NCBI GenBank assembly: GCA_965262505.1
Contig: CBDHFM010000030.1
Location: forward strand, 4,216,001-4,280,000
Source of the DNA: JACPPO01 sp965262505
GTDB taxonomy: Bacteria > Acidobacteriota > Vicinamibacteria > Vicinamibacterales > UBA2999
DNA: 64,000 nt
Direction: 5' to 3'
The number at the start of each line of letters is the position of its first letter. The first letter of the stretch is position 1. The position numbers were made by a program, and so were the translations under genes. Under the pieces are notes generated by a model that worked only from the letters and a program-made list of their open reading frames with translations, searched no databases and had not been told where the DNA came from. Positions 36,297-46,411 of this stretch are shown in pieces.

Positions 36297-36307
36297 TGGC
36301 GCTACAC

Positions 36308-37092
36308 GGCACTGTCAAGTTGGCGAAAACGGCGCGTGTCTCCCCCTCGGCGCGGTGCGCCCGCGCTCGGTCAGCAGGCACACGTCACCGCATCCCACGC
36401 GACGAACGCCTGGGTTCGCAGCAGCCGGTGGTGAACAGCCCGGAGCAGGTGCCGACCCACCCGGAAGAGATTCTGCACAACGCCGTGCACCGACGCGAAA
36501 CGTTGTAGATGGGCGGCCGACTTGAAGCGGCGCATCTGGCGCTCACGCTGCCGGGTCGGTTGATGCGAGCGTTCCGCGCGATTGTTCTCGTACTGCCGCG
36601 TGCAGTGCACCACGGACGGCATCGCGCTGCGGCGCTGGTCCGTGATCAGTCGACGAGGCGCCCGACCCTGTCCCTTCAACAGCTTGCGAAAGAAGCGCGC
36701 GGCCGCCCCGCGATTGCGTCGCGACTGCACGAGGATGTCGATGACGTCGCCGTCCTCGTCCACGGCCCTCCACAGGTACTGCTGCCGCCCCTGGATCTTC
36801 ACGAATACCTCGTCCAGGTACCAGGTGTCGCCCAGGCGGCCCCGGCGGCGTCGCAACCGCCGCGCATAGTCGAGCCCGAACGTCAGACACCACGGGCGAA
36901 TCGCCTCATACGTCACGGTGACACCTCGTTCCGCGAGGAGACCCTCGACATCTCGGAAACTCAGGCCGAACCGGTGGTAGAGCCAGACGGCGTGACTGAT
37001 GATGGCAGGGGGAAACCGGTATCCGCGATAGCTGGGCGGCTGGCTGATCATCGGCCTACTCTGCCACCCGAAGCCTCAACTTGACAGTGCCG
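36308..37092 (-). mobile_element. IS6-type insertion sequence
   Basis: 15-bp perfect terminal inverted repeats GGCACTGTCAAGTTG (36308-36322, inverse at 37078-37092) and a length of 785 bp fit the IS6/IS26 group. The 8-bp flanks (CGCTACAC and GCCAACTC) do not match, so no target duplication remains. That is common after IS6-type recombination. Confidence 0.85.
36371..37051 (-). CDS. IS6-family transposase with a shortened D-E spacing
   Basis: 226 residues. Family signatures: YRGYRFPPAIISHAVWLYHR, FGLSFRDVEGLLAERGV, D in TWYLDEVFVKIQGRQQYLWR and E in NNRAERSHQPTRQRERQMRR. The second acidic residue, in LITDQRRSAM, is only 22 residues before the Glu. IS6 members usually have about 34 between, so roughly a dozen residues look deleted in the catalytic core. 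The enzyme may be inactive. Confidence 0.8.
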   Translation of the reverse strand: MISQPPSYRGYRFPPAIISHAVWLYHRFGLSFRDVEGLLAERGVTVTYEAIRPWCLTFGLDYARRLRRRRGRLGDTWYLDEVFVKIQGRQQYLWRAVDEDGDVIDILVQSRRNRGAAARFFRKLLKGQGRAPRRLITDQRRSAMPSVVHCTRQYENNRAERSHQPTRQRERQMRRFKSAAHLQRFASVHGVVQNLFRVGRHLLRAVHHRLLRTQAFVAWDAVTCAC

Positions 37093-37166
37093 CCAACTCA
37101 AGTGATCTGTGGGTTTCGTGAAGGCGGTGCCACACTTCGCTGCCTTCGGAAATAGAATTGAGACGC

Positions 37167-38798
<1,632 letters not shown>

Positions 38799-38818
38799 TC
38801 CGTAGCAGGCAGGAGACG

Positions 38819-39229
38819 TTGCATCACAAGACACGAGTTGTCATCGCGAAGCCGGGCCTCGACGGCCACGACCGGGGCGCCAGGGTGATCGCCCGTGCAC
38901 TGCGCGATGCGGGGATGGAAGTGATCTACACAGGTCTCAGGCAGACACCGGAGCAGATCGTCGCGGCCGCGCTCCAGGAGGACGCGGATGTGATTGGCCT
39001 GTCGATCCTCTCCGGCGCGCACATGCACATCTGCCCGCGCGTCATGACGCTGCTCGAGGCGCAGGGGCTTCGTGACGTGCTCGTGGTCGTCGGTGGCATC
39101 ATCCCCGATGTGGACATTCCGAAGCTGAACGAGATCGGCGTGCGCGGCATTTTTCTTCCGGGCACGCCGATGCAGGACATCGTGGACTTCATCGAGAAGA
39201 ACGCCTCGTCGCGGGTGGAAACCGCCTGA
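38819..39229 (+). CDS. mcmA2: methylmalonyl-CoA mutase, small cobalamin-binding subunit
   Basis: 136 residues, most likely from TTG 38819, since AGGAGA precedes it by 5 bases and the conserved region begins at once (TRVVIAKPGLDGHDRGARVI). DGHDRG is the DxHxxG motif whose His coordinates the cobalt of B12. Further motifs: DVIGLSILSGAHMH, VVGGIIPDVDIPKL and GIFLPGTPM, matching the B12-binding flavodoxin-like domain. Partner of the large subunit upstream. valS starts 41 bp later on the same strand. Confidence 0.93.
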   Translation: MHHKTRVVIAKPGLDGHDRGARVIARALRDAGMEVIYTGLRQTPEQIVAAALQEDADVIGLSILSGAHMHICPRVMTLLEAQGLRDVLVVVGGIIPDVDIPKLNEIGVRGIFLPGTPMQDIVDFIEKNASSRVETA

Positions 39230-39270
39230 GTATTTCGATCGACGCGTTCGGCGAGACATCGACAGGATCC

Positions 39271-41880
39271 ATGACCAACAGCATGCCTGACGTACACAGC
39301 GCGGACCATCCCATCACACTTCCCGAGAAGCCGGCCCTCGAAGGTCTCGAGGCGAAATGGAATGCCCGATGGGATGCCGATGGCACGTACCGGTTCGACC
39401 GGGAGCGTGTTCGGGCCGACGTGTATTCGATCGACACGCCGCCGCCGACGGTCAGTGGGTCGTTGCACATTGGCCACGTGTTCTCGTACACCCACACCGA
39501 CGTCATCGCCCGGTTTCAGCGGATGCGCGGCAAGGCGGTGTTCTACCCGATGGGCTGGGATGACAACGGCCTGCCGACTGAGCGCCGGGTCCAGAACTAC
39601 TACGGCGTGCGGTGCGATCCGTCGCTGCCCTACGACCCTGGGTTTCAAGCGCCGCCGAAGCCTGGCAAGCAGGCCGTGGCGGTGTCGCGCCCCAACTTTA
39701 TCGAGCTGTGCAACCGCCTGACCGCGGAGGACGAAAAGGCCTTTGAGCACCTGTGGCGTCATCTCGGCCTCTCGGTCGACTGGTCGATGACCTACGCCAC
39801 GATTGACCGGCGCGCGCAGCGTGTCTCGCAGGCGGCATTCCTTCGCCTGCTGCGGCTGGGCGTCGCGTACCAACTCGAAGCGCCGACGCTGTGGGACGTC
39901 GATTTTCGCACCGCGGTTGCGCAAGCGGAACTCGAGGATCGTGAACAGCCGGGCGCCTATCACCGGATTCGGTTCGAGCGGCCGGACCTGCCGGCGTCAC
40001 CCGGCGTAGGCGGCTACGTTGAAATCGAGACCACGAGACCGGAGTTGATCCCCGCCTGCGTCGCCCTCGTGGCTCATCCTGACGACGAGCGATACAAGCC
40101 GCTGTTCGGAACCGACGTGACGACCCCGCTGTTCGGCGTCTCCGTGCCGGTCCGCGCGCACGCGCTGGCCGACCCTGCGAAGGGGAGCGGCATCGCCATG
40201 ATTTGCACCTTCGGCGACACCACCGACGTGACATGGTGGCGTGAACTGGCGCTACCGGTCCGGGCCGTGATCATGCCGAACGGTGCGCTTCGTCAGGTCT
40301 CCTGGGGTACGGCCGGATGGGAATCGCGCGATCCGGCACGTGCACAGCAGGCCTACGACCAGCTGGCCAATCTCTCAGCTTCGAAAGCGCGCACCCGTTG
40401 CGTCGAGCTGCTTCGCGAATCGGGCGACCTGCTCGGCGAGCCGCGGCCGATCACGCACCCGGTCAAGTTCTTTGAAAAGGGTGACAGGCCGCTGGAAATC
40501 ATCACCAGCCGCCAGTGGTTCATCAAGACGGTCGACTACCGGGAGGCCCTGATCGGACGCGGAGGAGAGCTGCAGTGGCATCCCGAGTACATGCGGCACC
40601 GGTACGAAAACTGGGTGAACGGCCTGACGGGGGACTGGTGCATCAGCCGTCAGCGGTTCTTCGGTGTGCCGTTTCCCCTCTGGTACCCACTGCGGGCCGA
40701 CAGCAGCATCGATTACCAGCGTCCGCTCGTCCCGGATGAGTCGCAACTGCCGGTGGATCCCTCGACCGACGTGCCGAACGGCTACGACGGCCGGCAGCGC
40801 GGGGAGCCCAACGGGTTTATTGCCGACCCGGACGTGATGGACACCTGGGCCACCTCCTCGGTGACCCCGCAGATCGCGGGCGGCTGGCTCGAGGACGCGG
40901 ACCTGTATGGGCGCGTGTTTCCCATGGACCTGCGCCCGCAGGGCCACGACATCATCCGGACCTGGCTGTTCTCGACCGTACTACGGTCACATATCGAGCA
41001 CGACGTGCTGCCATGGTCGCACGCAGCCCTGTCTGGTTTCGTGCTCGATCCGGATCGCAAGAAGATGTCGAAGTCGAAGGGGAACGCTGTCACGCCGATG
41101 GGACTCCTCGACCAGTACGGATCGGACGGCGTGCGCTACTGGGCGGCGGGTATTCGGCCCGGAGGTGACCCAGCCTTTGACCCGGCCGATCCGGGGCAGA
41201 TGAAAGTCGGCCGACGTTTGGCGATCAAGCTCCTCAACGCGGCCAGGTTTTCGCTCGTGCAGGCAGACCCCCGTGGCCCGATCACCGAGCCGCTCGACCG
41301 CGGGATGCTGAGCAGCTTGTCGTTGCTCGTCCGGGAATCGACCGACCAGTTCGAGGCGTATGAGTATGCGCGGGTGCTCGAACGAACGGAGCGCTTCTTC
41401 TGGTCCTTCTGCGACGACTACCTCGAACTGGTGAAAGCGCGGCGGTACGGCGACTTCACCCCCGACGGCGCGGCCTCGGCCAACAGCGCGATGCTGGTGG
41501 CACTCTCGACGATCCTGAGGTTGTTTGCACCGTATCTGCCGTTTGTCACCGAGGAGGTCTGGTCCTGGTGGCGTCCAGGGTCGATCCACCAGGCAGCGTG
41601 GCCGACGAGCGAGGAGGTTGTCGCACCGATCGGCGGGGCGGATGCTGCCGCGGTCACCGTGTTTCTCCAGTGCCAGCTCGCGTTGGCGGACATCCGGCGC
41701 ATCAAGGCTGTGGCCAAGAAACCGGCCAAGGCGGTCATCGACCGTGCGGTGCTGCCGGCGGCCCTTGAGTCGTTGCGTCCAGCCGCGAGGGACTTCCAGG
41801 CCGCGACCCACATCCGCGAGCTGGTCTTCGCCGACGTCGCGGAGCCCGGCTTGACGTTCGCCGAGGAGCCGATCGCGTGA
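39271..41880 (+). CDS. valS: valyl-tRNA synthetase
   Basis: 869 residues from ATG 39271. Class I synthetase charging tRNA-Val. HIGH motif in SGSLHIGHVFSYTHTDVIAR (about 60-63) and KMSKS motif in DRKKMSKSKGNAVTP (about 597-601). The editing domain lies between, with RPELIPACVALVAHPDD near 260; the anticodon-binding helices are C-terminal. The zinc-ribbon sites of some family members are not evident. It is the first of a tight run valS-nadC-birA-unknown-methyltransferase; its TGA overlaps the GTG start of nadC (GTGA). Confidence 0.94.
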   Translation: MTNSMPDVHSADHPITLPEKPALEGLEAKWNARWDADGTYRFDRERVRADVYSIDTPPPTVSGSLHIGHVFSYTHTDVIARFQRMRGKAVFYPMGWDDNGLPTERRVQNYYGVRCDPSLPYDPGFQAPPKPGKQAVAVSRPNFIELCNRLTAEDEKAFEHLWRHLGLSVDWSMTYATIDRRAQRVSQAAFLRLLRLGVAYQLEAPTLWDVDFRTAVAQAELEDREQPGAYHRIRFERPDLPASPGVGGYVEIETTRPELIPACVALVAHPDDERYKPLFGTDVTTPLFGVSVPVRAHALADPAKGSGIAMICTFGDTTDVTWWRELALPVRAVIMPNGALRQVSWGTAGWESRDPARAQQAYDQLANLSASKARTRCVELLRESGDLLGEPRPITHPVKFFEKGDRPLEIITSRQWFIKTVDYREALIGRGGELQWHPEYMRHRYENWVNGLTGDWCISRQRFFGVPFPLWYPLRADSSIDYQRPLVPDESQLPVDPSTDVPNGYDGRQRGEPNGFIADPDVMDTWATSSVTPQIAGGWLEDADLYGRVFPMDLRPQGHDIIRTWLFSTVLRSHIEHDVLPWSHAALSGFVLDPDRKKMSKSKGNAVTPMGLLDQYGSDGVRYWAAGIRPGGDPAFDPADPGQMKVGRRLAIKLLNAARFSLVQADPRGPITEPLDRGMLSSLSLLVRESTDQFEAYEYARVLERTERFFWSFCDDYLELVKARRYGDFTPDGAASANSAMLVALSTILRLFAPYLPFVTEEVWSWWRPGSIHQAAWPTSEEVVAPIGGADAAAVTVFLQCQLALADIRRIKAVAKKPAKAVIDRAVLPAALESLRPAARDFQAATHIRELVFADVAEPGLTFAEEPIA

Positions 41881-42731
41881 AGAGCGTCCGCTTCGAACCG
41901 CTCGATCCCGGCGTCTATCGGGAGATCGTGCGCCGCGCGCTGGCGGAAGATGTCGGCCGTGGCGACGTCACCACCGAGACAGTGATCAACGGCGATCAGA
42001 AGGCACGTGCGATCGTGCTGTCAAAGTCATCCTGCGTCATTGCGGGCCTCGACATCGCTTCCGAGGCGTTTCGCCAGCTCGACCCGCGGGTTGCCGTTGA
42101 GGTGCGGTGCAAGGACGGCGACGGCTGTGAGCCGGCAACGGTCGTGGCAGAGTATCGTGGCCGGGCAGCCGCGCTGCTGACGGCCGAGCGCACGGCGCTT
42201 AATTTCCTGCAGCGGCTGTCGGGGATCGCCACCTTCACGCGCCAGTTCGTGGAGGCTGCCGATGGCCGGGCTGTCGTGCTCGACACGCGCAAGACCACGC
42301 CGCTCCTCCGCGCGCTCGAAAAGTACGCCGTGCGCGCCGGCGGCGGCGTGAACCACCGCGGCGGCCTGGACGGCGGCATCCTCATCAAAGACAACCACGT
42401 GCGCCTCGGCGGCGGCGTCGAACGGGCCGTGACGCGGATGCGTGCAGCCAGTCGTGAGATGGCGACGGAGGTTGAAGCGCAGACGCTGGACGAGGTGGAC
42501 GAGGCGCTGCGCGCGGGCGCCGAGATCATCCTCCTCGATAACTTGTCGACGCCGGATATCGTCGAGGCGGTGAAGCGCTGCCGCGGACGGGCGAAGACCG
42601 AGATTTCCGGCGGCGTGACGCTGCCTCGCATGCGCGAGCTGGCAGCCACGGGCGCCGACTACATCTCCATCGGTGCGCTGACGCATTCCGCGCCGGCCGT
42701 GGATCTCAGCCTCGAAATAGAAGCTGCCTGA
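41877..42731 (+). CDS. nadC: nicotinate-nucleotide pyrophosphorylase (carboxylating)
   Basis: 284 residues from GTG 41877, overlapping valS by four bases. Converts quinolinate and PRPP to nicotinate mononucleotide in NAD synthesis. Signatures: ALAEDVGRGDVTTETVI at the N-terminus, LTAERTALNFLQRLSGIATF, LDTRKTTPLLRALEKYAVRA then GGGVNHRGGLDGGILIKDNH, VEAQTLDEVDEAL, ILLDNLSTPDIVEAV, and the terminal SGGVTLPRMRELAATGADYIS. All active-site Arg/Lys/His positions of the family appear present. Confidence 0.95.
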   Translation: MKSVRFEPLDPGVYREIVRRALAEDVGRGDVTTETVINGDQKARAIVLSKSSCVIAGLDIASEAFRQLDPRVAVEVRCKDGDGCEPATVVAEYRGRAAALLTAERTALNFLQRLSGIATFTRQFVEAADGRAVVLDTRKTTPLLRALEKYAVRAGGGVNHRGGLDGGILIKDNHVRLGGGVERAVTRMRAASREMATEVEAQTLDEVDEALRAGAEIILLDNLSTPDIVEAVKRCRGRAKTEISGGVTLPRMRELAATGADYISIGALTHSAPAVDLSLEIEAA

Positions 42732-42839
42732 TACAGTGTTCGCTTCCGTGTACCACGGACACGGAGGCCCGGAGGCCGGCGCAGGAACGTGCGCTCCGCG
42801 CCTCGGTGCTTGCGTGGCGCATCCTGGTAACGGCTGCCG

Positions 42840-43640
42840 ATGTCAGATCCGCACCCACACCCGCTGCCTGAAGAATTCGTCGAGCCGCTGGCTCGCGCTG
42901 CGGACCGCCTCGGTCCGTTTGGACGCCAGGTGCTCTGGTATGCGGATGTGCCGTCCACCAACGACCTTGCCGCCGCGTTGGCGGAACGCGGGGCCCGTGA
43001 AGGCTGCGTCGTGGTTGCCAACGCCCAGTCGGCTGGTCGGGGCCGCCAGGGGAGAAGCTGGGCGTCGCCTGCTGGTGCGGGATTGTATGTGTCGACCGTT
43101 CTGCGGCCGGCGGAGCACGCGCTGCCCTTGCTGACGATTGCTGCGGGGGTCGGCGTGGCAGAGGGTATTCAGAACGCGACCGGACTCGTTCCCGATCTGA
43201 AGTGGCCGAATGATGTGTTCGTCAGTGGACGCAAGGCGGCCGGCGTGCTGGCGGAGGCGACATCCTCCGCTACGGGGACCTTCGTGGTTCTTGGGTTCGG
43301 GATCAACGTGTCGCCAGTCGCATACCCGCCCGAGGTCGCCGACCGCGCCACGAGTCTCGAACGAGAATTGGGCCGGGCCGTGGATCGCGGGTTGTTGCTC
43401 GCCGAATGCCTGTGCGGCCTCGCCGAGCGCTATCACGACCTCGCGAGCGGCCGACGTGACGGCGTGATGGAGGCCTGGCGCGGCCGCGCGGCCTCGATGC
43501 GTGGACGCAGAGTGCAGTGGAACGAGGCTGGTGGGGCCCGCGAGGGGCTCGCAGACAACATCGACGACACGGGCGCGCTCGTCGTCCGTACAAGCGCCGG
43601 TCTCGCGCGCGTCACGGCAGGTGAGGTGCGATGGGTGTGA
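42840..43640 (+). CDS. birA: biotin-[acetyl-CoA carboxylase] ligase
   Basis: 266 residues from ATG 42840. Attaches biotin to carboxylase carrier domains. The family motif GRGRQGRSWASPAGAGLYVS (about 68-87) binds biotinyl-AMP; LKWPNDVFVSGRKAAGVLAE (120-139) contains the catalytic lysine region. The N-terminal winged helix of the BirA repressor is absent, so this is a monofunctional ligase. The C-terminal SH3-like part ends VRTSAGLARVTAGEVRWV. Its last 10 bases overlap the next gene. The spacer after nadC holds a CCGTGT-ACCACGG-ACACGG hairpin. Confidence 0.92.
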   Translation: MSDPHPHPLPEEFVEPLARAADRLGPFGRQVLWYADVPSTNDLAAALAERGAREGCVVVANAQSAGRGRQGRSWASPAGAGLYVSTVLRPAEHALPLLTIAAGVGVAEGIQNATGLVPDLKWPNDVFVSGRKAAGVLAEATSSATGTFVVLGFGINVSPVAYPPEVADRATSLERELGRAVDRGLLLAECLCGLAERYHDLASGRRDGVMEAWRGRAASMRGRRVQWNEAGGAREGLADNIDDTGALVVRTSAGLARVTAGEVRWV

Positions 43641-44347
43641 ACGACGACCCTGGGTCCTATTGCCGTGAGGTAGAGGCCTATCTGTGCCGCAAGAACGATG
43701 GTCATCTGATCCGCATCGTTGGCCCTGCGTTCGAGGAGGTGTGCGGATGGGCCGCGCGAGGGATCCCAATCAAGGTCGTGTTCCGCGGCATCGACCGCTA
43801 CTTCGAGCGTTACTACGCGAAGGGACCGCGCCGCAGGCCGGTGCGCGTCGAATTCTGCGAGGCGGACGTCCTGGACGTCTTCGACGACTGGAAACGTGCC
43901 GTCGGTGTTGGTTCCGCCACGCCGGCCGAAGGCGACCTCTCGGACGAGGGCGCCGCCGCCAGGAAACAGGGGAGCCTGCCCGCGCATCTCGAGCGCGTCG
44001 TCGCGCGGCTGACCGCGCTGCGCGCGGGCGAGGACCGCTCACTTGATGCCACGCTCGACGAGGTCGTCCGGGAGCTCGACGCGGTGAGGGCCGGTTCCAA
44101 GGGGTTGCGGGGCGAGGCGCGCGAGACGCTGCTCGAACGGCTGCGCGCGCTCGATCGCCGCCTGCTGGAGGCGGCACGCGCGGCCTGTGACGGCTCGACG
44201 CTGCAGCGCCTGTCGGCCGATGCGGATGTCCAGCTGGCGCCGTTTCTGGCGCGGATGCCCGCGAACGTGTACGCGCAGTCGAAGCGCGCGTGCATCGATC
44301 GCCTCCTTCGCGAGCATCTTCGTTTGCCCGTCGTCGCGTTCGACTAG
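43631..44347 (+). CDS. conserved-looking hypothetical protein in the birA operon
   Basis: 238 residues from ATG 43631, overlapping birA by 10 bases. The N-terminal 75 residues (CREVEAYLCRKNDGHLIRIV, VCGWAARGIPIKVVFRGIDR, YFERYYAKGPRRRPVRVEF) form a compact alpha/beta segment. The remainder is charged helical sequence rich in Arg, Glu and Leu (HLERVVARLTALRAGEDRSL, TLLERLRALDRRLLEAARA), probably coiled-coil, ending RACIDRLLREHLRLPVVAFD. I do not recognise a family. Tight packing between birA and a methyltransferase suggests co-expression but gives no functional clue. Confidence 0.7.
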   Translation: MGVNDDPGSYCREVEAYLCRKNDGHLIRIVGPAFEEVCGWAARGIPIKVVFRGIDRYFERYYAKGPRRRPVRVEFCEADVLDVFDDWKRAVGVGSATPAEGDLSDEGAAARKQGSLPAHLERVVARLTALRAGEDRSLDATLDEVVRELDAVRAGSKGLRGEARETLLERLRALDRRLLEAARAACDGSTLQRLSADADVQLAPFLARMPANVYAQSKRACIDRLLREHLRLPVVAFD

Positions 44348-44349
44348 TG

Positions 44350-45678
44350 ATGTCCGTAGAGCCCGGATCGGAGATCGCAATCGACATAGAGAAAGCCGTT
44401 GCCGGGGGCCGGATGTTGGCACGGCATGAGGGACAGGTTGTGCTCGTCTGGGGTGCGATTCCCGGCGAGCGCGTTCGGGCGCGCATCGAGCGCGTCGGCC
44501 GTGGCGTGCTGTATGCGGAGACGTCGGAAGTGCTCGCGCCCTCGGTGGACCGCCGCGACGCGGGCACCGACTGGCGATGCGGGGGAAACGTCTTAGCGCA
44601 TGTTGCCTACGAACGTCAGACGCGGCTCAAAGCCGAGATTATTCGCGAGACGCTTGGACGCATCGGACGCGTGTCGATGCCGGAGCTGCCTGATGTGGTG
44701 GCGTCACCGGAACGCGGCTACCGGATGCGCGCGCGCCTGCACGCGAGGGGCGGCCGGCTTGGATTTCTTCGGGAAGGCACCCGTCGCCTCTGCGACGCGG
44801 GAACCACCGGTCAGCTTCTGCCGGAGACCGTTGAGTGGGTCGCTGAGGCCGAGCGCCTCATGGCGCAGGAAGGCCTGAGCGGTCTGGCTGGAGTGGAGAT
44901 CGCCGAGAACGTGCATGCCGACGAACGCGCCTGTCATCTCCATCTGGAAGCGGGCACCGACACCGCGCCGTTCGCCAGGCTGGCGGATGCCGGTCAGCTC
45001 ACCGGGCTGTCGGCTGAACGCGCGGATCGCCTCGGCATCGAGCGGCTCATGGGCGTTCCCGTTGTGAGCGACGTCCTGCACGCTCAGGCGGGCGATTCGG
45101 GATCGGCGCTGCATCTTCGCCGCGATGTCCGCGCATTCTTTCAGGGGAACCGCTTCCTGCTCGAACCCCTCATTCGTCACGTCGTCGGGCTCGTGCCGCA
45201 GGGACCGGTCGTTGATCTGTACGCCGGTGTTGGCCTGTTCGGTCTATCGCTGGCAGCAGCGGGCCGCGAGGCCGTCACGCTCGTCGAGGGCGATCCGACG
45301 AGCGGCGTCGACCTGAGGGCCAACGCCGAGCCGTTTGGGCCGCGTGTCGCAGTGGACAGGCGAAGCGTTGAGACGTTTCTTCGGATGGCGGGTCCGCCGC
45401 CCGGTGCCCACCGTGCGCCTCACGCGGGGGCAAGTGATGCGGCCGACGCCGCGACGTACATCGTCGACCCGCCACGTACCGGCCTGTCGAAGGAAGCGAT
45501 CGGCGGCGTCGTGGGCCGGCGGCCCGCGCGTATTGTCTACGTTTCGTGCGATATTGCGACGCTCGCACGCGATACGCGAACGCTGCTCGACGCGGGCTAC
45601 GAGCTCGGCGGCGTGACTGGCATCGACCTGTTTCCCAACACCGCGCACGTGGAAAGCGTGGCGACCTTCGCCCGATAG
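44350..45678 (+). CDS. RlmD/TrmA-family class I SAM-dependent RNA (uracil-5) methyltransferase
   Basis: 442 residues from ATG 44350, 3 bp after the previous stop. N-terminal TRAM domain (EIAIDIEKAVAGGRMLARHE then GQVVLVWGAIPGERVRARI), a central part and a C-terminal Rossmann domain: VVDLYAGVGLFGLSLAA (SAM site), YIVDPPRTGLSKEAI, and YVSCDIATLARDT with the catalytic Cys. The cluster CxxxxxCGGC of Fe-S members is reduced to one cysteine (DWRCGGNVLAHV), so it probably lacks the iron-sulfur cluster, as some Gram-positive homologues do. Modified rRNA or tRNA position unknown. End of the plus-strand run. Confidence 0.88.
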   Translation: MSVEPGSEIAIDIEKAVAGGRMLARHEGQVVLVWGAIPGERVRARIERVGRGVLYAETSEVLAPSVDRRDAGTDWRCGGNVLAHVAYERQTRLKAEIIRETLGRIGRVSMPELPDVVASPERGYRMRARLHARGGRLGFLREGTRRLCDAGTTGQLLPETVEWVAEAERLMAQEGLSGLAGVEIAENVHADERACHLHLEAGTDTAPFARLADAGQLTGLSAERADRLGIERLMGVPVVSDVLHAQAGDSGSALHLRRDVRAFFQGNRFLLEPLIRHVVGLVPQGPVVDLYAGVGLFGLSLAAAGREAVTLVEGDPTSGVDLRANAEPFGPRVAVDRRSVETFLRMAGPPPGAHRAPHAGASDAADAATYIVDPPRTGLSKEAIGGVVGRRPARIVYVSCDIATLARDTRTLLDAGYELGGVTGIDLFPNTAHVESVATFAR

Positions 45679-45679
45679 T

Positions 45680-45718
45680 GTCCCGGCGGTCCAAGGTCGC
45701 TTCCGTGCGGCCCGGGAC
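45680..45718. terminator. possible terminator hairpin between convergent genes
   Basis: GTCCCGG (45680-45686) and CCGGGAC (45712-45718) form a 7-bp stem with a 25-nt loop, exactly in the gap between the methyltransferase and the C26 peptidase. Weak because of the long loop. Confidence 0.35.
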
Positions 45719-46411
45719 TCACGTCGTGCAGGCCCGAATGAACCTTTCGAACAGCGACCCGAACTCCCCGGTGCGGCAGAAGTTTTCCGGGTGCCATTGC
45801 ACCCCAACGCAGAAGCGGCGTGTCGGGTCCTCGACCGCCTCAATCACGTCGTCGGAGGCGGCCGCCGTCGTCACGAGCCCGTCGCCGAGTTCCTTCAGCG
45901 CCTGATCGTGACGGCTGTTCACGCGATAGCCGTCGGCGGCGGTGTATCGCTCCCGCGTGAGCGTGGCGAGGAGCGACCGTTCTTCAATCCAGACATCGTG
46001 TGCGAGTGTGAACGGCTCGTAGGGTGGGACGGCAAGCCGATGTTCGAGCGAGTCGGGAACCTCCGTCGGGATGTCGTGTACGAGCGTACCGCCGCGCGCA
46101 ACGTTCAGTACCAGGATGCCGCGGCAGATGGCAAAGAGCGGTAGGTCCGCCTCGAGCGCCAGGGACACGAGCTCGATCTCGTACCCGTCGCGTTCCGTCT
46201 CGGCGGCGGAAGACAACCGGTGCGCCGCGGCGCCCTGGAGATCGGCGCGGACGGGGCTGCCGCCGGTCAGCAGCAGCCCATTCGCCACGCCCATGACATC
46301 CTCCGGGTGCGCTGTCGACTGGTCGACGATCCACGGCGTACCGCCGGCCAGGCTCACCGATGTCTCGTAGTCGAGCAGTCGGCTGCACCGTGCGACCGCG
46401 ATCACAGGCAC
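45719..46411 (-). CDS. class I glutamine amidotransferase-like peptidase C26 (gamma-glutamyl hydrolase type)
   Basis: 230 residues from GTG 46411, whose G is the last base of the argS TAG stop (TAGTG), a coupling overlap. Cytoplasmic hydrolase of gamma-glutamyl-GABA, glutamine or related amides. Motifs: NGLLLTGGSPVRADLQ, nucleophile Cys in LFAICRGILVLNVARGGTLV (about 119), and the His-Glu pair in VGVQWHPENF (about 211-213). It lacks a signal peptide. Downstream of argS on the same strand; functional link unclear. Confidence 0.85.
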   Translation of the reverse strand: MPVIAVARCSRLLDYETSVSLAGGTPWIVDQSTAHPEDVMGVANGLLLTGGSPVRADLQGAAAHRLSSAAETERDGYEIELVSLALEADLPLFAICRGILVLNVARGGTLVHDIPTEVPDSLEHRLAVPPYEPFTLAHDVWIEERSLLATLTRERYTAADGYRVNSRHDQALKELGDGLVTTAAASDDVIEAVEDPTRRFCVGVQWHPENFCRTGEFGSLFERFIRACTT

